Source: a bacterium (GTDB lineage: Bacteria > Zixibacteria > MSB-5A5 > GN15 > FEB-12). From it: a stretch of DNA of 7,833 nt. Both the position numbers and the translations under genes were made by a program. The notes beneath the pieces were generated by a model. That model had not been told where the DNA came from and made no database searches. It was given only the letters and a program-made list of their open reading frames with translations. This document shows positions 1 to 4,014 of this stretch, piece after piece (positions within the stretch are counted from its first letter, which is position 1; every line of letters begins with the position of its first letter). The DNA is taken from assembly GCA_030629485.1 (NCBI GenBank), contig DAOVOW010000078.1:1-7833 (forward strand), given 5' to 3'.

Positions 1-141
1 GCGGTCGAGATGCTGGTGGAAACGTTCAACCCGATGGATATCCTGTTCTATGGCTTCGCACTGTACTATGGATACAAGAGTTCATTCTATCGCGTTAGTG
101 AGAAGAAGCTGAAAGAGCTGACAAGGCCAGCGGGAAGGTAG
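1..141 (+). CDS. C-terminal end of an unidentified protein with a membrane segment (5' end outside window)
   Basis: An open frame enters from the left edge and stops at TAG 139-141, giving the last 46 residues of a protein. The tail has a hydrophobic, aromatic-rich stretch (around DILFYGFALYYGY, residues 14-26) that could be a final membrane helix. It is followed by a basic, lysine-rich end (SEKKLKELTRPAGR), which by the positive-inside rule would sit in the cytoplasm. From general memory, tails with an NPMD-LFYG-ALY-GY pattern occur in small bacterial membrane proteins of unknown function; I cannot name the family. Codon choice and frame continuity look like a real gene. The upstream part is needed for a function. 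Confidence 0.6.
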   Translation, partial: AVEMLVETFNPMDILFYGFALYYGYKSSFYRVSEKKLKELTRPAGR

Positions 142-155
142 GTGTTCTTTCAAGT

Positions 156-236
156 CCCGGCCCGGTACGGGTGGGTTCGGGCTGACTGCCTAAGCGGCAG
201 GTTTCGGAGAGATCCGCCGAACAGTATTGCAAATAC
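156..236. other. Hairpin-rich spacer segment after the first gene
   Basis: Four short dyads lie in a row. CCCG 161-164 pairs with CGGG 168-171 around GTA, and can be extended through a G-T wobble and a bulge to CCC 156-158 / GGG 173-175. CTGCC 186-190 pairs with GGCAG 196-200. CGGA 205-208 pairs with TCCG 213-216 around a GAGA (GNRA-type) loop. GTATT 224-228 pairs with AATAC 232-236. A competing long-range pairing, GCAGGT 197-202 with ACCTGC 235-240, is also possible. The first dyad could act as a terminator for the upstream gene, but no T-run follows it. I do not recognise a known RNA family. The predicted promoter of the next gene lies downstream, so this is probably not that gene's leader. 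Confidence 0.3.
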
Positions 237-287
237 CTGCAAACCGGACCGCTATCCCTGTTAGTTAAGTCATGTATCCGCAACCAC

Positions 288-315
288 TTGAGGGAAACAG
301 ACGCCTCGGTATAAT
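288..315 (+). promoter_or_regulatory. Predicted sigma-70-type promoter of the T9SS cargo gene
   Basis: A perfect TATAAT at 310-315 is preceded, with a 16-bp spacer, by TTGAGG at 288-293, which matches TTGACA at four of six positions. Transcription would begin near 322, leaving a leader of about 36 nt that contains the Shine-Dalgarno site. If the organism uses a Bacteroidota-type sigma factor with a different consensus, this match could be fortuitous. Confidence 0.45.
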
Positions 316-344
316 TGTTGCTCACATCTATCAAAAAAACCGTT

Positions 345-350
345 GAGGAG
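345..350 (+). promoter_or_regulatory. Ribosome binding site GAGGAG that fixes the start at ATG 358
   Basis: GAGGAG lies 7 nt upstream of ATG 358. An in-frame TTG at 343 would place this site inside the coding sequence and has no Shine-Dalgarno of its own, so ATG 358 is the better start. Confidence 0.75.
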
Positions 351-357
351 AATAATT

Positions 358-1191
358 ATGAGAACAAATCTGGTTATACTCTTGCTGTGCCTCTTCGCCG
401 CAACCAGTGTTGTCGCTGAGGACGCCTACTACCAGGAAAGCATCGATGAGAACATCACCCTTCGAACTACGCGCCTTGACAATGACAGCGGGGTCGTGTA
501 TTGGGAGGCCACCCTGCCCGGTAACGGCGAGTTCGGTCGGCCGACATCACTTCTCAGCTTCGTTCACTCGGTCATCGACATCACCCCGCCACTGCTGCCC
601 GACGGCCTGGTCGAGCAGGTGCGGCTGAAACTGTTTCTGCGAAATAGCGCTAACGGCGACCTGGTGGTCACGGTTGACTCACTGGATTTGGATAACCTCC
701 ACCGTCGTCATTTTCTAATCGGCCCCAACCCTGACGATTCGATAAGCGTGCAGGAATCTGAGTTGAGCGATGGTGAGATTGAGGTAGTGCTGACCGCCAA
801 TGATGACTCCGACGGTAACGACAACACGTTTATTCTCTACCGCTCGGTGCTCGATGTTGTCTACACCCCGGCGTTGCCGATGGATGTTGCTGCCGATGGT
901 GAACCCGTACCGGAGAAGTACCTCCTCAACCCCAACTACCCCAATCCGTTTAACCCGTCCACCACGATAGAATACAATTTACCGTCGCGTTCGCGTGTCC
1001 GTGTCGAGGTGCTGAACCTGCTTGGTCAGACAATCCAGGTTCTGGTGGACGATACCAGGTCGGCCGGACCACACCAGGTTGTCTGGGAGGGTCGCAGCCA
1101 GGACGGCAAGACTGTTGCCAGCGGCATCTACTACTATCGTATCGTGGCCGGCGAGTTCATCAATGCGCGTAAGATGATCCTGCTCAAGTAG
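358..1191 (+). CDS. Secreted protein with T9SS type A C-terminal sorting domain
   Basis: The 277-residue product starts with a signal peptide (MRTN, a hydrophobic LVILLLCLFAATSVVA core, likely cleavage after VVA at residue 20). Residues about 21-175 appear beta-rich, with alternating hydrophobic strands and an acidic loop (NDDSDGNDN), and match no domain I can name. Residues 188-277 are a typical T9SS sorting domain: NYPNPFNPST, then a strand-forming IEYNLP, a VRVEVLNLLGQ segment, and GIYYYRIVAGEF followed by a terminal KMILLK. In this family the signal peptide directs Sec export and the C-terminal domain directs passage through the outer membrane by the Por machinery, after which it is usually removed. 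The protein is therefore predicted to be released or attached at the surface. It is short for a T9SS cargo and has no visible catalytic motif, so a structural or binding role is as likely as an enzymatic one. It appears monocistronic. Confidence 0.9.
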   Translation: MRTNLVILLLCLFAATSVVAEDAYYQESIDENITLRTTRLDNDSGVVYWEATLPGNGEFGRPTSLLSFVHSVIDITPPLLPDGLVEQVRLKLFLRNSANGDLVVTVDSLDLDNLHRRHFLIGPNPDDSISVQESELSDGEIEVVLTANDDSDGNDNTFILYRSVLDVVYTPALPMDVAADGEPVPEKYLLNPNYPNPFNPSTTIEYNLPSRSRVRVEVLNLLGQTIQVLVDDTRSAGPHQVVWEGRSQDGKTVASGIYYYRIVAGEFINARKMILLK

Positions 1192-1208
1192 CCGCGATGA
1201 TTCCAAAT

Positions 1209-1229
1209 CGGGTGGCCACGGGCCACCCG
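1209..1229. terminator. Perfect hairpin between convergent genes (possible bidirectional terminator)
   Basis: CGGGTGGCC at 1209-1217 pairs perfectly with GGCCACCCG at 1221-1229 around an ACG loop. It sits in the 49-bp gap between two stop codons facing each other. The stem is strong enough to stall polymerase from either side, but neither side shows a clean T-run, so it is not a textbook intrinsic terminator. It may equally be a dispersed palindromic repeat that landed here. Confidence 0.5.
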
Positions 1230-1240
1230 TCCATGGTTAT

Positions 1241-2569
1241 CTACAGTGGTATTGTTTTGCGGTCGAATTTGAAACCGAAATCACTCAACTCATCAAGTAC
1301 CGGCTTGTAAAGTTCAGGAAGAGTCGGAGGCATAAGGGTGCCTGTCGCCTTAATCTTACCCTCCATGATGAGTTTCGCAGAAATGGCCGGCGGAAGGGCA
1401 ACTGCCCTCGACATGGCGGAATCACCGTTCGGAATCCCCTTCACAACCATTGTGGCTAACCGCCTTTCTCTGCGACCTCCGGAGAATTCGGCAAGCACAT
1501 TGATGTGAAGAATGATCATATCCTTCTCGTGAGGCTCGTACATCATCTTTTTCAGCATAAGGTCCAGAAGTACATCCAACTTCGTGCCTTGCTTAATGTC
1601 AACGGGGGTATCATCGAAGAATCCGAGCCATTTCAACCGATGTATGATATCTGCTTTATAATCAACCTTCAAATAATCGCCCAATTTGTGTTCAAGATCA
1701 TCAGGCGATTCCAGGTTAATCAGAGACGCTGTGAATCGGCGGTAGGTTGTCCCTTCGAAATTGCTGACCTTATCACTATCAAACAGGCCGAGCGCGCTCA
1801 CCATTCTCATATGATTACAATAGCCGGAAAACCGTAACAGCCCGCGGTAGAAAGAAACATCTTTGTCCAGGCCGAATGGTTTCACGTACTTTTGTACATC
1901 TTTGTTGGGATATGATTCAAAGGTCCCTAACCCGTCTATATCCACATACCAGAAGTGTTCAAAGAGCTTATCACCAGGCACCTCGATTCTCTTTCCGTTC
2001 TTCAGATACGCTGCTCCAGTTTGCGCCGCCACGAAAACCGTTCTTGGATCCCAGGAGAACTTGTACCCCATCGGATTATTATTAGATTCATAGGAGGGCA
2101 ACCCACTGCCATACGAATCAAGACTGATGACACGGCCACCTTCTTCTTTGATCTCATCAAGAATCAATTGGGTACCGAAATGATCCATTCCCGGTACTTC
2201 GCCCAGTTCATTGAGAATCAGTATTCCCTTTTCCTTTGCTTCTTTTTCCAGAGCCAGTAATTCAGGAATCTCATAGGCCGTGGTAACCATGCTCTTGCCA
2301 TTGCGTAAACAAGATTTAGCGACATGAATGTGAATCGGCTTGGGCACCATACTGATCGCGATATCAACCTGGCTGATCACCTCATCAAGAACCCCGGGAT
2401 CATTATCAGGCCATGAAACGGCCTTGCCGGCGGACCTTCCTGCAATGACATGTTCTGCTTTTGAAACAGTCCTGTTTATCATTATCACCTGGTATCCACA
2501 TGTTTCGATGAAATAGTCGACCAGGGGTTTGGTCATTAAACCGGCGCCAACGATCGCAACTTTTTTCAT
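1241..2569 (-). CDS. Saccharopine dehydrogenase (LYS9-like) family oxidoreductase
   Basis: The 442-residue protein is about the length of eukaryotic saccharopine reductase (LYS9, near 446). It opens with a Rossmann nucleotide-binding strand and loop (KKVAIVGAGLMTKPLVDYF, glycine motif at residues 8-10). It continues with LYS9-type landmarks: ELGEVPGMDH (121-130), where LYS9 has a GLDPGIDH-type segment; SGLPSYESNNNPMGYKFSW near 155-173, matching the conserved glycine, proline and asparagine run of the family; and RGLLRFSGYCNH further on, resembling RGTLRYKGF. In the lysine pathway this fold joins or splits saccharopine with NAD(P). Bacterial relatives have other or unknown substrates, so the reaction is not certain. 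No lysine gene is adjacent. The gene is visibly less GC-rich than its neighbours and stands alone on the minus strand, which fits acquisition by transfer. Start: ATG 2569 is 5 nt after GAGAGG. Confidence 0.82.
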   Translation of the reverse strand: MKKVAIVGAGLMTKPLVDYFIETCGYQVIMINRTVSKAEHVIAGRSAGKAVSWPDNDPGVLDEVISQVDIAISMVPKPIHIHVAKSCLRNGKSMVTTAYEIPELLALEKEAKEKGILILNELGEVPGMDHFGTQLILDEIKEEGGRVISLDSYGSGLPSYESNNNPMGYKFSWDPRTVFVAAQTGAAYLKNGKRIEVPGDKLFEHFWYVDIDGLGTFESYPNKDVQKYVKPFGLDKDVSFYRGLLRFSGYCNHMRMVSALGLFDSDKVSNFEGTTYRRFTASLINLESPDDLEHKLGDYLKVDYKADIIHRLKWLGFFDDTPVDIKQGTKLDVLLDLMLKKMMYEPHEKDMIILHINVLAEFSGGRRERRLATMVVKGIPNGDSAMSRAVALPPAISAKLIMEGKIKATGTLMPPTLPELYKPVLDELSDFGFKFDRKTIPL

Positions 2570-2574
2570 TTCCA

Positions 2575-2580
2575 CCTCTC
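2575..2580 (-). promoter_or_regulatory. Ribosome binding site GAGAGG deciding the saccharopine dehydrogenase-like start
   Basis: On the minus strand GAGAGG (2580 to 2575) is followed by TGGAA and ATG 2569. The alternative in-frame GTG at 2575 overlaps this site, so it is the worse start. Confidence 0.65.
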
Positions 2581-2602
2581 ATTGAGAAGATATAGAATTC
2601 TC

Positions 2603-2616
2603 CATATGTCTATATG
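2603..2616. promoter_or_regulatory. Small inverted repeat CATAT-N4-ATATG upstream of the saccharopine dehydrogenase-like gene
   Basis: CATAT 2603-2607 and ATATG 2612-2616 form a symmetric site 34-47 bp ahead of ATG 2569. The position suits an operator or a promoter-overlapping site. No convincing -35/-10 pair with normal spacing was found here, so regulation is conjecture. Confidence 0.22.
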
Positions 2617-2678
2617 TGAAAGATACAAATGAATCTCCTTACATGCCATGTTTTATTGGGAACCAGTATGAAAGTGCG

Positions 2679-2703
2679 CCGGTACCCGGGCAGACGGTAC
2701 TGG
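2679..2703. repeat. Imperfect palindrome (hairpin) in the spacer
   Basis: CCGGTACC 2679-2686 pairs with GGTACTGG 2696-2703, with one G-T wobble and a 9-nt loop. A second small hairpin follows at once: GAGCG 2708-2712 with CGCTC 2717-2721 around ACTT. No gene on either strand explains these, and they resemble the palindromic repeats elsewhere in the window. Confidence 0.45.
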
Positions 2704-2761
2704 ACTTGAGCGACTTCGCTCCACGTCAATCCGAAAAAAGACTTGCGCTCTCCCGACTCGA

Positions 2762-2813
2762 TTGTGCGCGGCAGACCTCCCGGTCTGCCCGCCTGAAGGA
2801 CGTATCCAAGGTA
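2762..2813 (+). repeat. Dispersed 52-bp repeat, copy 1 (palindrome GGCAGACC / GGTCTGCC plus tail)
   Basis: A perfect 8-bp stem, GGCAGACC 2770-2777 with GGTCTGCC 2782-2789 around TCCC, is followed by a conserved tail ending in CGTATCCAAGGTA. The same 52 bases occur in reverse complement at 6543-6594 with two differences (CC at 2792-2793 here, TT there). It abuts the transposase remnant. Reading through it yields spurious peptides (CAADLPVCP-type) that should not be annotated as genes. Confidence 0.85.
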
Positions 2814-2827
2814 GTCGACAACCGGTT

Positions 2828-3007
2828 GCCCCTAACTTCATGTATTACAACTTCGTTCGGATTCACAAGAGTCTGCACGTCACGCCCGCTATAGCTGCCG
2901 GAGTGACCGATCACCTTTGGAAGATTGAGGACATTGTGAAGCTGGGAGAAGAAAGAGAATCAGTTATTACTCGAAAACATTCCGAGGTAAATCAAACCTA
3001 CGTATGA
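2828..3007 (+). pseudogene. C-terminal remnant of a DDE-type transposase
   Basis: The frame through ATG 2840 reads MYYNFVRIHKSLHVTPAIAAG and then VTDHLWKIEDIVKL. This is the characteristic end of IS-encoded DDE transposases, in which a YNFVRIH motif is followed by TPAMAAGVTD and LW-IEDIV. Everything upstream, including the catalytic acidic residues, is missing and is replaced by the 52-bp repeat and unrelated sequence. Recognisable similarity fades around 2958. The last residues to TGA 3005-3007 are antisense of the HicA-like gene's end and are probably read-through. This stub cannot be an active transposase. I see no terminal inverted repeats or target duplication that would mark a complete IS. 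Confidence 0.75.
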
Positions 3008-3209
3008 GGTCTCTAATGATTCCCACATAAACCTCATCACCCTCGCCATGACAAATCACTGGATACGAAACAGGTCTCCCGAGGATATCGGGATGAGAAA
3101 TCATCCGATGACTGCCTTTTCCTTCCTTAACATGCACTTCGAATCGCTTGTCATGCTTGCGGAGTCTTTTGATGATTACTCGGAATTTGAGAGGTTTAAG
3201 CCGGGACAA
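2967..3209 (-). CDS. HicA-family toxin (putative mRNA interferase)
   Basis: The 80-residue basic protein fits the HicA/YcfA pattern: an N-terminal basic helix (LKFRVIIKRLRKHDKRFEV), then GKGSHRMISHPD, which carries the GSH motif with the family's catalytic histidine, a short strand segment (RPVSYPVICHGEGDEV), and a C-terminal helix IIRDLIRRFDLP. HicA proteins fold like double-stranded RNA-binding domains and cleave mRNA when their antitoxin is lost. The start is TTG 3209, since no in-frame ATG lies nearby. AAGGCGG ends 9 nt upstream of it, and it overlaps the antitoxin-like gene by 14 nt, so the toxin is probably translated after and coupled to the upstream gene. Its full length and intact histidine motif suggest it is functional. 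Its end overlaps the transposase remnant by 41 nt, antisense. Confidence 0.8.
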   Translation of the reverse strand: MSRLKPLKFRVIIKRLRKHDKRFEVHVKEGKGSHRMISHPDILGRPVSYPVICHGEGDEVYVGIIRDLIRRFDLPRNVFE

Positions 3210-3570
3210 TGGAAAAATCCGCCTTGTCTGGTTGCAGCGGCAATTGAATACTTGCTAACTTGCGCTTCCGATCTATGGTCTTCTTCTTAGGGTAGTAATG
3301 CAGCGCTTGTCTTTGAAGGATTCCGAAAGTCTCAAATATCTCAGGTGGGGCAGAACAATCAAGCAATGAGGGCTGATCTTTGTATAGAGCAAAACTAATC
3401 TGCATTTGAGTCAATTCTTCGAGGTGCGCAAGGGCCTTATCAAAGGTCTTGCCATAACCGACTAAATCAGTCTCTAGACAATGAGCGGCCCATTGACTGT
3501 CTGTCTGCTTATATCCCAAAACGCGGAGAGTCAACATAAGAGCTTTCTCTTTCAAAAATTCCTCGGACAT
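3196..3570 (-). CDS. HicB-like antitoxin partner of the HicA-family toxin
   Basis: The 124-residue protein precedes and overlaps the HicA-like gene, the position expected of an antitoxin in this order. Its first half resembles the HicB partial RNase H-like fold: a strand (ALMLTLRVLGYK), then WAAHCLETDLVGYGKTFDKAL, equivalent to the usual W-A-CPELPGC-GDTFEEAL, and a helix HLEELTQMQISFAL. The second half (PSLLDCSAPPEIFETF onward, with a basic KKKTIDRKRK patch) does not show the helix-turn-helix or ribbon-helix-helix domain that many HicB proteins use to bind their operator. It could still bind DNA through an unrecognised tail, or the pair may be regulated differently. The start is ATG 3570, with only weak Shine-Dalgarno matches. 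Alternative: ATG at residue 12. Confidence 0.68.
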   Translation of the reverse strand: MSEEFLKEKALMLTLRVLGYKQTDSQWAAHCLETDLVGYGKTFDKALAHLEELTQMQISFALYKDQPSLLDCSAPPEIFETFGILQRQALHYYPKKKTIDRKRKLASIQLPLQPDKADFSIVPA

Positions 3571-3793
3571 TCTTACTTACTCTTTCATCGGCTCGTAGAG
3601 GACAAGCCTTGATGATTAGACACTACACCATGATTCAAGTTGTTAGAATTGTCTTTTCACACCTTTCAGCGGTCCGTACTTCTAATCTACTTATTCATAC
3701 GATATTGTCAACATGTTAGTTGGAACTGGTTTTGAACACAATTCGTGTGCGATTTTTGCCCAATTTCAAACTAACCCATTACCAAAAAAAGAC
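3571..3793. other. AT-rich divergent spacer between the toxin-antitoxin pair and the thiamin-riboswitch unit
   Basis: I see no gene in this stretch. It holds the predicted minus-strand promoter at 3684-3711 and an imperfect inverted repeat, GTTAGTT 3715-3721 with AACTAAC 3769-3775, continuing with GAA 3723-3725 / TTC 3765-3767. Inside that lies a small hairpin, CACA 3737-3740 with TGTG 3746-3749, followed by a T-run at 3753-3757. Reading rightward, the inner hairpin plus T-run looks like a weak terminator that could insulate the next unit. Confidence 0.5.
3684..3711 (-). promoter_or_regulatory. Possible promoter for the HicB/HicA-like pair
   Basis: On the minus strand a perfect TTGACA (3711 to 3706) is followed after 16 bp by TAGATT (3689 to 3684), four of six matches to the -10 consensus. 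This would leave a leader of roughly 105 nt before ATG 3570. The area is AT-rich, which raises the odds of a chance match. Confidence 0.35.
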
Positions 3794-3822
3794 TTGCCAA
3801 GTCACTGCTCGCAGCGTAGACT
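3794..3822 (+). promoter_or_regulatory. Predicted promoter of the riboswitch-controlled receptor transcript
   Basis: TTGCCA 3794-3799 (five of six to TTGACA), a 17-bp spacer, and TAGACT 3817-3822 (four of six to TATAAT). Transcription would start near 3829, a few bases before the first paired base of the riboswitch, which is where a promoter is expected. The agreement in position strengthens an otherwise modest match. Confidence 0.5.
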
Positions 3823-3833
3823 TCGTGGAGAAT

Positions 3834-3919
3834 GTTCCGTTGGGGGTGGCGAAATAAACACCGCCTGAGATCATACCCCCACGACCTGATCCGGGTAATA
3901 CCGGCGTAGGCAAACGGAG
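3834..3919 (+). ncRNA. TPP riboswitch (THI-box) aptamer
   Basis: The secondary structure and conserved bases of the thiamin pyrophosphate riboswitch are visible. P1: TCCGTT 3836-3841 with AACGGA 3913-3918. P2: GGGGGT 3842-3847 with ACCCCC 3875-3880. P3: GGCG 3848-3851 with CGCC 3862-3865. The invariant CTGAGA at 3865-3870 recognises the pyrimidine part of the ligand. P4: CCT 3885-3887 with AGG 3908-3910. P5: CCGG 3891-3894 with CCGG 3901-3904, within the highly conserved ACCTGATCCGGGTAATACC and GGCGTAGGCAA segments. Bacterial THI-boxes turn off downstream genes when TPP is plentiful. This one lies 95 nt ahead of the receptor start codon. Confidence 0.96.
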
Positions 3920-3938
3920 ATGTGAACCGCATCCCCAC

Positions 3939-4014
3939 TGCCCGTGCAGGGCAACCTATCGATTCAGGACGGAATCTTGCAAGAACTGCTAACGTTTAAC
4001 GCGAGGTTACTGTC
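3939..4014 (+). promoter_or_regulatory. Likely riboswitch expression platform, probably acting on translation
   Basis: Between aptamer and start codon are a stable small hairpin, TGCCC 3939-3943 with GGGCA 3949-3953, and a self-complementary TCTTGCAAGA at 3975-3984. No GC-rich hairpin with a T-run is present, so transcription termination is unlikely. AACCT 3953-3957 can pair with AGGTT 4004-4008, which would hide the Shine-Dalgarno GAGGT. CGTTT 3993-3997 can pair with AAACG 3912-3916, the 3' strand of P1, giving a possible switch between ligand-bound and free states. The exact mechanism is inferred. Confidence 0.4.
4003..4007 (+). promoter_or_regulatory. Ribosome binding site GAGGT of the receptor gene
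   Basis: GAGGT ends 7 nt before ATG 4015, supporting that start. It is the presumed target of riboswitch-dependent sequestration. Confidence 0.65.

Noticed and set aside
156..240. tRNA or known riboswitch in the first spacer
   Set aside because: No cloverleaf, T-loop or CCA-proximal stem fits, and no riboswitch consensus that I know matches.
343..357. TTG 343 as start of the T9SS cargo gene
   Set aside because: It would place the strong GAGGAG ribosome site inside the coding region; ATG 358 is spaced correctly and gives a clean signal peptide.
2616..2914. Several 60-90 residue frames on both strands around the first 52-bp repeat
   Set aside because: They translate the repeat and the hairpin spacer; the same frames appear at the second repeat copy, and none has family features. 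Only the transposase tail frame carries a real motif.
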